Positions 40,383-47,920 of a stretch of 64,000 bases of DNA are shown piece by piece. The stretch is from JACVRW01 sp963837445. GTDB taxonomy: Bacteria > Actinomycetota > Thermoleophilia > Solirubrobacterales > Thermoleophilaceae. Position numbers and translations under genes: made by a program. The stretch is taken from assembly GCA_963837445.1 (NCBI GenBank), contig CAWINK010000020.1:62001-126000 (forward strand), written 5' to 3'. Position 1 is the stretch's first letter. The number at the start of each line of letters is the position of its first letter. A model generated the notes under the pieces. That model had not been told where the DNA came from, did not search any database, and saw only the letters and a program-made list of their open reading frames with translations.

Positions 40383-40754
40383 TCCAGTCTCGCTGAGGTA
40401 CTTCACTAGCCGCGTGCGACCTTCCCCGAACTCCGCCTTGTCCACGGTGGCCTCGATGATCGCGCGGCTCAGCTCCTGCTCGGAGGCCGCGACCGACCCG
40501 GCTGTTCCGTCGAGATCCATCATCAAAGCGTCGTCGCCCAGGTGGAAGGCGAAGTTGAGCCTGCTCTCGTCCTCGAGACCCCGGGATTCGTCGACGTAAT
40601 CGTTGGCGGCCTCCGTGATCGCAAGTTTGAGATCGGCGACCTCTTCGGGTGAGAGCGGCGTCAGGCGGCACACGGCCGAGAGCGCCAAGCGCGCTAGAAC
40701 GAGGTAATCCGGCCTCGCCGGGATGGTCAGCGAGACGTCTCGGCTGTCACTCAC
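40380..40754 (-). CDS. RsbW-like serine-protein kinase/anti-sigma factor
   Basis: The frame opens at 40811, but the GTG at 40754 has GGAGG about 10 bases ahead and fits the domain start (SDSRDVSLTIPARPDYLVLARLALSAVCRL). The 124-residue protein is a GHKL-type HATPase: LKLAITEAANDYVDESRG is the N-box region, and HLGDDALMMDLDG and ELSRAIIEATVDKAEFGEGRTRL follow. RsbW/SpoIIAB kinases sequester sigma factors and phosphorylate STAS antagonists. The short N-box has NDYVDE rather than the usual NA-x-HG, typical of divergent actinobacterial versions. It sits just upstream of the trehalose genes, a common stress-response target. Confidence 0.78.
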   Translation of the reverse strand: MSDSRDVSLTIPARPDYLVLARLALSAVCRLTPLSPEEVADLKLAITEAANDYVDESRGLEDESRLNFAFHLGDDALMMDLDGTAGSVAASEQELSRAIIEATVDKAEFGEGRTRLVKYLSETG

Positions 40755-40782
40755 CTGGGGGACCTCCACCACTTTCGCCAGG

Positions 40783-41697
40783 TTACCCGGAAACACGCGA
40801 AAACCCCGCATCGATGGCCTCGAGCACGGCTCTGTGCAACGTCTGGTTCCCGGCTGCGACTACCGACATCTGGAACTCGTGGCCCGAACCGAGCAGCGGG
40901 CGGTCACTCAACGTCCGTCCGTACGCGTCGGTGAGGACCGCGCCGGCCTCGTCCAGGATCAGGGCCGCGGCCGCGAGGTCGTAGGGCGAGTTGTTCAGCA
41001 CCGCGCCGCCGCCCACACGCTCGAACTCCGCGCGCATGCCCGGCAGCTCGTCCACGAGCCGCGGCCCCGGTTCGATGACGGCGTCGAGCTGTCCCGTGAC
41101 AACGCGCGTCATGTCGAACGCAGCCGAGCCGAGCTCGAAGGTGGCGCCGCCCACCGAGGACGCGTCGATCAGGTCACCCAGCACGGCGACCAGCGGTCGC
41201 GCCGGCCGTCCGCGGAAGCCGTAGGCCCAGAACATGCGGTCGATGCGCTCGTTGCGGGACAGCAGCACCGGCGGCCCCTCAACGATCCCGGTGCCGCGCT
41301 CGGCCAGGAACACCTGCCCCGACGGGATCTCCACGACGCACCCCACGGTCACGTCACCCATCGTCGGCTCGCGGTCGAGCCCCGCCGCCGCCACGGACAC
41401 GCAGCAGGACTCGAGCCCTGCGAGCGCGGGCCGGGTCCCGTCGATCGGATCCACCACGAGGACGGCTCGGGCCGGACCGGACGGCTCCACGAGGCCGCGA
41501 TCCTCCGAGTAGAAGGCCACGTCCGGGGCGCGCTCGCCGAGGAAGGCCTCGAGCTCGCGCTCCGCCTCCGCGTCGATCGCGAACGTCACGTCGCCTCCGG
41601 CAGCCTCCGCATCGTGCGCCCTGGCTGCGTGCGAGCCGAGGTGCGGCAGGACCCGTTCGCGCAGAGCCAGGGCCAGCTCGCGGACCAGCTCGCGCAC
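40783..41697 (-). CDS. Inositol monophosphatase family protein
   Basis: The 304-residue protein begins at GTG 41697 (RELVRELALALRERVLPHLG). Metal-binding features of the IMPase superfamily are DVTFAIDAEAERELEAFL, YSEDRG (usually SEE) and VLVVDPIDGTRPALAGL, with a GSAAFDMTRVVTGQLDAVIEPGP stretch in the C-terminal half. The family removes phosphate from inositol-1-phosphate, histidinol phosphate, fructose-1,6-bisphosphate or PAP. The DPIDGT motif is intact but the SEE box is SED, so the substrate is uncertain. It is spaced 28 bases from the RsbW-like gene and 3 bases from htrA. Confidence 0.85.
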   Translation of the reverse strand: MRELVRELALALRERVLPHLGSHAARAHDAEAAGGDVTFAIDAEAERELEAFLGERAPDVAFYSEDRGLVEPSGPARAVLVVDPIDGTRPALAGLESCCVSVAAAGLDREPTMGDVTVGCVVEIPSGQVFLAERGTGIVEGPPVLLSRNERIDRMFWAYGFRGRPARPLVAVLGDLIDASSVGGATFELGSAAFDMTRVVTGQLDAVIEPGPRLVDELPGMRAEFERVGGGAVLNNSPYDLAAAALILDEAGAVLTDAYGRTLSDRPLLGSGHEFQMSVVAAGNQTLHRAVLEAIDAGFSRVSG

Positions 41698-41700
41698 AGA

Positions 41701-42879
41701 CTAGGGGCCCGAGCCAGCCGGGCGGCGGCCGAGCTCCACGCCGATCCTGCGGCGCTCGCCGTCTCGCAGGATGGTGAGCTCCACGTTCTCGCCCACGCTG
41801 CGCCCGCTGATCTCGTCCGCGAGATCGTGCTCGCGTGTGAGCTCCTTGCCGTCCACCGCCACGATCAGGTCGCCTCCAACGGCGAGGCCCTCCTGGCCCT
41901 GGAACGTGATGTCCTCGGTACCCGCCTCCAGGTCGGCGTCGTCGGCGGGGCTGCCGTCCACGATGTTCTGCACGAGCGCTCCGGTGTCCACGTCCACGTC
42001 GATGCGGTCGGCGAGCTGGGGCCAGATGGTGAGCGTCTCGACGCCGAGATAGCCGTAGTCCACCCGCCCGTTCTCGCGCAGCTCACGCAGCGAGCGGCGC
42101 ACGGCGTCGACCGGAATTGCGAAGCCCACACCCTCTCCTCCGCCTGACTGCGACTTGATCTGCGCGTTGATGCCGATCACGCGCCCGTCCGCGTCGAGCA
42201 GCGGCCCCCCGGAGTTCCCGGGGTTGATTGCCGCGTCGGTCTGGATGGCGTCGCCGATCTCGAACTTCGTCAGCGACTGGATCGTGCGGTCGAGCGCCGA
42301 GATCACGCCGATGGAGAGCGACTGGCGCTCCCCGAATGGGCTGCCGATCGCGGCCACCGGCTCCCCGACGGAGATCGTGTGCGATTCGCCCAGCCGGAGC
42401 GGCGTGAGCGACAGGCCGTCCGGGTCGAGCTTGAGGAGCGCCACGTCGGCGTTCGGGTCGTGGCCCACGATCTCCGCCGGCACTCGGTTGCCGTCGATGA
42501 ACTCGATGTAGACCTGGTCGGCCTGGTCCGTGCCGTCGTCGCCTTCGGTGGTCACCACGTGCGCGTTCGTGGCGACGTAGCCGTCGCCGTCGAGCACGAA
42601 ACCGGAGCCCTGCCCGCCCTCGCCGCCCTCATCGAGCAGGCTGGAGGCGCCGTCGAAGATCGAGATGATCGTCACCACGCCCGGCGACAGCCGGTCGTAG
42701 ATCGATGCCGGGTCGAATCCGCCCTCGCGGCCGAGCCCCTCGACCACCTGCACCCGGGTGGTGGTCACCTCGCTCCTCCCGGCCGGCTCGCTGGCGCCAT
42801 CGTCGCCGGAATCGCAGCCCGCCGCCACCAGCAGCACCGAGGCGGCGAGCACCGCCGCCCGCCGTTTCGTTGCCGTCAC
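41701..42879 (-). CDS. HtrA/DegP-like serine protease lipoprotein with PDZ domain
   Basis: GTG 42879 starts a 392-residue trypsin-like protease. The leader ends in a lipobox (LLVAAGC, Cys22), so it should be a lipoprotein outside the membrane. The catalytic triad is His107 (ATNAHVV), Asp145 (NADVALLK) and Ser223 (GNSGGPLL). A C-terminal PDZ domain (VDVDTGALVQNIVDGSPADDADLEAG to the end) binds exposed C-termini. It is coupled by a 4-base overlap to the sensor kinase, so the operon order is regulator, kinase, protease. This is a typical envelope stress response unit. Confidence 0.93.
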   Translation of the reverse strand: MTATKRRAAVLAASVLLVAAGCDSGDDGASEPAGRSEVTTTRVQVVEGLGREGGFDPASIYDRLSPGVVTIISIFDGASSLLDEGGEGGQGSGFVLDGDGYVATNAHVVTTEGDDGTDQADQVYIEFIDGNRVPAEIVGHDPNADVALLKLDPDGLSLTPLRLGESHTISVGEPVAAIGSPFGERQSLSIGVISALDRTIQSLTKFEIGDAIQTDAAINPGNSGGPLLDADGRVIGINAQIKSQSGGGEGVGFAIPVDAVRRSLRELRENGRVDYGYLGVETLTIWPQLADRIDVDVDTGALVQNIVDGSPADDADLEAGTEDITFQGQEGLAVGGDLIVAVDGKELTREHDLADEISGRSVGENVELTILRDGERRRIGVELGRRPAGSGP

Positions 42880-44300
42880 GGGGTCGTACCGTCCACGGGC
42901 AGTTCGAGCGTGAACGCCGTGCCGTCCTCGGTGTGGAGCAGCAGGCGCCCATCCATCCGCTCGGCCAGCTCGCGCGCGATCGCGAGCCCGAGGCCGGCGC
43001 CGCGGGCTGCGTCGCCCGTGTAGAAGCGCTCGAACACCTTGGAGCGCGCGCCGGCCGGGAGGCCCGGGCCCGAGTCGGCCACCGTGACCTCGGCGGCGCC
43101 GTTGTCGCGGTGTGCGCTCACGGTTACGTCCGTGCCCTCAGGCGTGTGGCGGAGGGCGTTGTCGAGCAGGATACGCATGATCTGAGCCACCCGTTCCCGG
43201 TCGCAGGAGGCGCTCGGCCCCTCGTCGGGAACCTCCAGGCGCAGCTCGGTCCTGTGCTCCTCGAGCAGCGGGTGGAACTCGCCCGCGACCGAGCGCGTGA
43301 GCTCCGCGAGGTCCACGGGCTCGGTCTGAAGCTCCACCGATCCGGAGTCGAGCCGTGACAGGTCGAGCAGGTTCACGGACAGCTTCTGGAGCCGCTCCAC
43401 CTGCTCGCTCATGGTCTCGAGGAACTCGCGACGGGTGTCCTCGTCGAGATCCTCGTCCTGGAGCAGCTCCACGAAGCCGCCCAGCGAGAAGATCGGCGTG
43501 CGCAGCTCGTGCGAGGCGGTCGCGATGAACTCCTTGCGCGCCACGTCGACCCTGCGGAGCTGCTGCTGCATCTGGTTGAAGGTCTCCGTGAGCTGGCCGA
43601 GCTCGTCCTTCGAGGTCACGGGGAGCGGCTCCATGAAGCGGCCACGAGCCACATCGCGGGCCGCCCTCTCGAGGCCTCCCACGCGACGGGCCAGCCGCGC
43701 GGCCACGAGGTAGCCGCCGAAGAGCGCGATCAGGAGCGCCGCGCTCGTGGCGAGGAGCACGCGATCGCGTACGAAGGCCACGGTCTCGCGCACGTCGTCG
43801 AAATTGCGCGAGTAGAACGCCACCCGCGGCAGCTTGCCGGTGGTGGTCTGTGGCTGGGCCACCATCCCCAGCTCCTCGCCGCGGAAGGTGCCGTACCCGA
43901 CCTGCATGCGGCGCGAGAGGAGCGCGCGCCGGGCGAGCTGCTCATCGAACGGAACCAGCGCCGATGTCTTGCTGTCGTCCACGGGGTAGTAGCCCGGATT
44001 GCGCTCGGGGCTCCAGTTGCGCTGCCAGTCCCTCACCGTCACCTGCGCGTCGGTCGCGTCCGCCGCCTGGCGGATGCGCACCGCGAAGTTCCTGCGGGTC
44101 GGCGACGTGCGGCCCTGGAGGGGCGCCTCCAGCGCCGCCCGCGCGTCCCTCGCTTCGTTCTGAAGGTTCGTGAGCCGCCGCTCCTTGAGGTTCTCCTCGA
44201 GCTGCGGCACCACGACGAACCAGATCGCGCAGAACGCGGTCGCCGTGATCAGGAAGAAGAGGAACGCGATCTTCTGGCGGAGCGAGCGCAGCCGGCTCAT
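42876..44300 (-). CDS. Sensor histidine kinase with HAMP domain
   Basis: ATG 44300 overlaps the response regulator stop (ATGA), giving 474 residues; the frame is open further upstream but that part is not conserved. Helix 1 spans about residues 11-33, an extracellular sensor domain about 34-180, and helix 2 about 181-202. HAMP (203-255) is followed by HisKA with His264 in TASHELRTPIFSLGGF. The ATPase domain has NALRHTPEGTDV, VADSGPGLPAGA and GAGLGLAIARELAE. The sensor region is rich in Arg and Gln with no recognised fold. It phosphorylates the OmpR-type partner encoded just before it and is coupled to htrA. Confidence 0.94.
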   Translation of the reverse strand: MSRLRSLRQKIAFLFFLITATAFCAIWFVVVPQLEENLKERRLTNLQNEARDARAALEAPLQGRTSPTRRNFAVRIRQAADATDAQVTVRDWQRNWSPERNPGYYPVDDSKTSALVPFDEQLARRALLSRRMQVGYGTFRGEELGMVAQPQTTTGKLPRVAFYSRNFDDVRETVAFVRDRVLLATSAALLIALFGGYLVAARLARRVGGLERAARDVARGRFMEPLPVTSKDELGQLTETFNQMQQQLRRVDVARKEFIATASHELRTPIFSLGGFVELLQDEDLDEDTRREFLETMSEQVERLQKLSVNLLDLSRLDSGSVELQTEPVDLAELTRSVAGEFHPLLEEHRTELRLEVPDEGPSASCDRERVAQIMRILLDNALRHTPEGTDVTVSAHRDNGAAEVTVADSGPGLPAGARSKVFERFYTGDAARGAGLGLAIARELAERMDGRLLLHTEDGTAFTLELPVDGTTP

Positions 44301-45001
44301 GAGTCCGTGAAGCGGTAGCCCACGCCGCGCACTGTGAGGATCAGCTCGGGCGTCTTCGACTCCTGCTCGAGCTTCTCGCGCAGGTGGCGAATGTGGACGT
44401 CGATCGTGCGCGGGTCGCGGTACGCGGCGTCGCCCCACACGCGCTCGAGCAGCATCGTCCGGCTGAACACGCGCCCGGGCGCCCGCGCGAGCGCAGCGAG
44501 GATCTCGAACTCCACGTACGTCAGGCGCACCGACTCCCCGCGCACCACCACGGAGCGCTTCTCGAAGTCGATCGAGAGCTCGCCCGCCTCGATCGGCTCC
44601 TCGAACTGAGCCTCGTCGGGCTGCGCCAGCGCGGCGCGCCGCAGGACCGCCTTGACGCGGCTGCGGAACTCGCGCACCGAGAACGGCTTGGTGATGTAGT
44701 CGTCCGCGCCGAGCTCGAGTCCGAGCACCTTGTCGGTCTCCTCGGTCTTGGCGGTGAGCATGATGATCGGCACGGTGCTGCGCGACCGGATCGCACGGCA
44801 GACGTCGAAGCCGTCCATCCGCGGCAGCATCACGTCCAGCACCACCAGGTCGAAGTTGTCCTCGCGCAGGCGCTCGAGCGCCTCACGCCCATCGAGCGCC
44901 GGGATGACGTCGTAGCCCTCCTTGCGCAGGGGATAGGCCAGCAGCTTTTGGACAGACAGCTCGTCGTCGACGAGCAGGATGCGAGGGGCAGTGGTGCTCA
45001 A
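44297..45001 (-). CDS. OmpR/PhoB-family response regulator
   Basis: The frame is open to 45121, but the conserved N-terminus (RILLVDDELSVQKLL) follows a TTG at 45001, giving 234 residues. The receiver domain has Asp12-Asp13, phosphoacceptor Asp56 (VVLDVMLPRMDG) and Lys105 (DDYITKPFS). The winged-helix output domain has RLTYVEFEILAALARAPGRVFSR, RTIDVHIRHLREKLE and VRGVGYRF. TACAAT (minus strand, 45015-45010) lies 8 bases before the TTG, so the operon transcript is probably leaderless. It shares an inverted repeat with the divergent membrane-protein gene. Confidence 0.92.
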   Translation of the reverse strand: MSTTAPRILLVDDELSVQKLLAYPLRKEGYDVIPALDGREALERLREDNFDLVVLDVMLPRMDGFDVCRAIRSRSTVPIIMLTAKTEETDKVLGLELGADDYITKPFSVREFRSRVKAVLRRAALAQPDEAQFEEPIEAGELSIDFEKRSVVVRGESVRLTYVEFEILAALARAPGRVFSRTMLLERVWGDAAYRDPRTIDVHIRHLREKLEQESKTPELILTVRGVGYRFTDS

Positions 45002-45022
45002 CCTTGAGAATTGTAGGTTGAG
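44997..45022. promoter_or_regulatory. Inverted repeat with two overlapping divergent -10 elements
   Basis: CTCAACCT (44997-45004) and AGGTTGAG (45015-45022) form a perfect 8-base inverted repeat around a 10-base centre. On the minus strand TACAAT (45015-45010) lies 8 bases before the regulator TTG; on the plus strand TAGGTT (45014-45019) lies 8 bases before the GTG at 45028. The repeat could be an operator for either gene, possibly bound by the regulator itself. Confidence 0.5.
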
Positions 45023-45027
45023 CAGCA

Positions 45028-46824
45028 GTGATAGAGCCGCGTGTATACCGGGCGGCGTTCGTGCCGGCACTGCTGGCGATCGTTCTGGCGATGTTCTCGT
45101 TCGAGAGCAGACCGAGGGCATTGCCCCAGGGGCTGGCCGCGGACGTGCTCTTCGACGGCGCTCAGGCGGCCGATCTCGCGACCCGAATCGCGAGCGACGC
45201 CCCGGACCGGCGCGCGGGCACGCGCGGGGACCTCGCGACCGCCGAGCTCGTGGCAGACGCCTTCGAGGCGCGCGGGTTCAGCGGCGGACCCGGGGGCCGG
45301 CCCCACGTCCAGCGCTTCACGCACGCGGGGCACGATCTGGTGAACGTGGTCGGGCTGCGCGCGGGACGCTCGCGGCGGCAGATCGTGATCGTGGCCGGGC
45401 GCGACGCGAGCAGCATTCCGGACGCGCCCGGCAGCGCCGCCGACACCGCCGCGCTCATGCAGCTTGCGCGCGTCTACCAGGGGCGCCCGTCGCAGAAGAC
45501 GCTGGTGCTCGCGTCGGTGGACGGATCGAACCTCGGCGAGGTGGGCGCCAGGGAGCTGGTCGGGGACCTTTCTCAGCCGGAGCTGGTGGACGCCGTGATC
45601 GTGATCTCGGATCTCGGCGCGCAGTCGAGCAGCGGTCCCTTGCTTCAGGCGTGGTCGAACGACTCGCGGCGCGCCGGCATCGGCCTGCAGCGGACCGTGG
45701 CCAACTCGATCCGGGACGAGGTCGGCAGCTCGGCCGGCGGCAGCGGCACGCTCGGCCAGTTCTTCCGGCTGTCGTTCCCGATCGGCATCGGCGCACAGGG
45801 CGTGCTGCTCGAGCAGGGCTACGACGCCGTTCGGATCTCGGGAAGCGGGGAGCTGCCGCCGGAGGGCGACGGCCCCGTCGAGGCGATCGACGAGGACCGA
45901 CTCGGGATGCTCGGGCGGGCGGCGCTTCGAACCCTCACCGCGGTTGATCAGGGCCCGCGCCCGGAGCACGGCCCGGAGAGCTACGTCCAGGCGGTGAGCC
46001 AGGTGCTCCCGGGATGGGTGATCTCGCTGCTGGCAGGCACGCTGCTGCTTCCCGTGCTGGTGGCTTCGGTGGATGCATTCGCGCGCGCCCGCCGGCGGCA
46101 GGTGGACGTGCTGCGGTGGTTGCGCTGGGTGGCCGTCTGGGTGGCGCCCTTTCTCGCCGCGCTGGCGCTTGCCCAGTTCCTCGCCCTGGTGGGCGCCACG
46201 CCCGCGCCCCCTCCGGCGCCCGTGGCCCCGAAGGTGCTTCCGCTCGACGCTGCCGCCCTCGGTGTGCTGGCGGGAGTGGTCGCGGCCATGGTGCTTGCCC
46301 TGTTCCTCGCCCGCTGGCTCGCCTTCCGGCCGGACCCAGAGCTACGGGAGCCGGTCGAACCAGGGGCCGGCGTGGCGCTCGCCCTCGCGATCGCCGCCGG
46401 GTCGCTGCTGCTCTGGCTCGTGAACCCGTTCGCCGGGCTGCTGGCCGTTCCCGCGGCTCACCTGTGGATGCTCACCGTCCTCACGCGGCCGCAGCCCCCG
46501 CGACGTCTGCGGGTCGTCCTGATAGGGCTCGGGGTGGCGCCTGTGGCGCTGGTAGCGGTCTACTACCTGTTCGCGCTGTCGGTGGACCCGCTGCACGGCG
46601 CCTGGTACCTGCTCATGCTGGTGGCCGGGCACAGCGTGGGGATCGTGCTCTCGCTGATCGGCTGCCTGATGCTCGCGGCCGCATGCGCTACGGCCGAGAT
46701 CGCGTGGCGCCTGCCCGACCAGGACGAGGCCGAGCCGGGTCCGCAGGGGCCGGCGGTCTACGGGCCGGGCTCGTACGCGGGACCGGGTTCGCTCGGCGGC
46801 ACCGAGTCGGCGCTCCGGCGCTGA
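45028..46824 (+). CDS. Large membrane protein with degenerate M28-peptidase-like domain
   Basis: GTG 45028 gives 598 residues. One N-terminal helix precedes an external domain of about 270 residues that resembles M28 aminopeptidases: RRAGTRGDLATAELVADAFEARGF, HDLVNVVGLRAGRSRRQIVIVAGRDAS and GSAADTAALMQLARVYQ. The usual zinc ligands are not conserved (the first His is replaced in VAGRDAS), so it is probably catalytically inactive. Eight or so membrane helices and a Gly/Pro tail follow. The gene diverges from the two-component system across a 26-base control region, suggesting linked regulation. Confidence 0.7.
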   Translation: MIEPRVYRAAFVPALLAIVLAMFSFESRPRALPQGLAADVLFDGAQAADLATRIASDAPDRRAGTRGDLATAELVADAFEARGFSGGPGGRPHVQRFTHAGHDLVNVVGLRAGRSRRQIVIVAGRDASSIPDAPGSAADTAALMQLARVYQGRPSQKTLVLASVDGSNLGEVGARELVGDLSQPELVDAVIVISDLGAQSSSGPLLQAWSNDSRRAGIGLQRTVANSIRDEVGSSAGGSGTLGQFFRLSFPIGIGAQGVLLEQGYDAVRISGSGELPPEGDGPVEAIDEDRLGMLGRAALRTLTAVDQGPRPEHGPESYVQAVSQVLPGWVISLLAGTLLLPVLVASVDAFARARRRQVDVLRWLRWVAVWVAPFLAALALAQFLALVGATPAPPPAPVAPKVLPLDAAALGVLAGVVAAMVLALFLARWLAFRPDPELREPVEPGAGVALALAIAAGSLLLWLVNPFAGLLAVPAAHLWMLTVLTRPQPPRRLRVVLIGLGVAPVALVAVYYLFALSVDPLHGAWYLLMLVAGHSVGIVLSLIGCLMLAAACATAEIAWRLPDQDEAEPGPQGPAVYGPGSYAGPGSLGGTESALRR

Positions 46825-46909
46825 CTGGCCGGATGTCCGGGTTTCGCGATCCGCGCGGCGCGAGAACGGTCCGACGTGCCGATATGGGTCGTCGATAGGG
46901 AGGTACGGG

Positions 46910-47080
46910 ATGGATGGCAGGGGACGGGATCAGACGCTCGGGCGCTCTGTTCAACGAAGTGGGTACGTGGTCGATACGCGCGCGGTCGCCGAGGCGATCC
47001 TGCGCTCAGGAGTGCTCGTACCCGCTCAGCCCCGAGACCGGGCCGTCCGGGCCGAGAAGAACAAGCCCGCTACCGCCTGA
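46910..47080 (+). CDS. Small FlgM-like protein (56 residues)
   Basis: An ATG at 46910 with GGAGG 6 bases ahead, the best ribosome binding site in this region, starts a 56-residue protein. The N-terminus is MDGRGRDQTLGRSVQRSG and the body is YVVDTRAVAEAILRSGVLVP, followed by a basic tail. The body matches the C-terminal helix motif of FlgM-type anti-sigma factors (Tyr-x-Val-Asp, then Ala-Val-Ala-Glu-Ala-Ile-Leu). No flagellar gene is in the window. The last 75 bases overlap the convergent thiL gene. The similarity rests on a short motif and was judged by eye. Confidence 0.5.
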   Translation: MDGRGRDQTLGRSVQRSGYVVDTRAVAEAILRSGVLVPAQPRDRAVRAEKNKPATA

Positions 47081-47911
47081 GACCTCGCCGATCCAGGTGA
47101 GCGGCGCGGCGGCCTCGGCGGCCTCTCGCCGTTCCGCCGGAACCGTCACGAGCAGCTCGTAGTCGTCCCCGCCGGTCACAGCCTCCTCTGCGGTCACGCC
47201 GGGGGCGCGCGGCACGTCGTCCAGGCGCACGACGATCGCCACGCCGCTGCGCTCCGCCACGTGGCGGGCGTCGGTGGCCAGCCCATCGCTGAGGTCGATC
47301 ATCGCGCTGGCGCCGGCACGGGCCAGCGCCATCCCGCTCTCGAGGCGCGGCTGGGGGCGCAGGTGACGCGCCACCAGATCCTCAGGCGCGGTGGCGCCGG
47401 CGGCCAGCAGGCGGCGGCCCGCCTCAGATCCGCCGAGGTCCCCGGTGACCCCCACGAGGTCGCCGACGCTCGCGCCGTCGCGGCCAACCAGATCTTCCTC
47501 GCGATCCGCCCAGCCCACCACCGCCACGGTCAGCACGAGCACAGGTCCGCGCACCACGTCGCCGCCAGCGATCGTGGCACCGCAGGCCGCGGCGAGCTCC
47601 TCCATGCCCTCGACGAGCTCGAGCGCATCGACGAAACCCTCGGGCAGCACCACCGACACGTACGCCTCGCCGGCCTCGGCTCCCATGGCGGCAAGGTCCG
47701 AGAGCGCCGTGGCGAGCGCCTTCCAGCCGATGTCGCGAGCTCGATGCGTGCCGCGCTCGAAGTGCACGCCGTCCACCAGCGTGTCGATGGAGGTCACCGC
47801 CAAGGGACGCGTTCGCGTGACGGCCGCGTCGTCACCCGTCCAGCGCACGAGCCTTCCGCTGCGGTCGCTGAGCGTGGCCTCGATAGCTGCGATCAGGTCG
47901 AGCTCGGCCAC
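47006..47911 (-). CDS. thiL: Thiamine-monophosphate kinase
   Basis: GTG 47911 starts a 301-residue ThiL, which phosphorylates thiamine monophosphate to the diphosphate cofactor. Family features are the N-terminal WTGDDAAVTRTRPLAVTSIDTLVDGVHF, the DIGWKALATALSDLAAMGAEA helix, ATIAGGDVVRGPVLVLTVAVVG, GVTGDLGGSEAGRRLL, ASAMIDLSDGLATDARHVAE and TGGDDYELLVTVP. Length is typical. It is 9 bases downstream of the PBP1A stop on the same strand, and its 3' end overlaps a small FlgM-like ORF on the other strand. Confidence 0.95.
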   Translation of the reverse strand: MAELDLIAAIEATLSDRSGRLVRWTGDDAAVTRTRPLAVTSIDTLVDGVHFERGTHRARDIGWKALATALSDLAAMGAEAGEAYVSVVLPEGFVDALELVEGMEELAAACGATIAGGDVVRGPVLVLTVAVVGWADREEDLVGRDGASVGDLVGVTGDLGGSEAGRRLLAAGATAPEDLVARHLRPQPRLESGMALARAGASAMIDLSDGLATDARHVAERSGVAIVVRLDDVPRAPGVTAEEAVTGGDDYELLVTVPAERREAAEAAAPLTWIGEVSGGSGLVLLGPDGPVSGLSGYEHS

Positions 47912-47920
47912 GAGGCGGGA

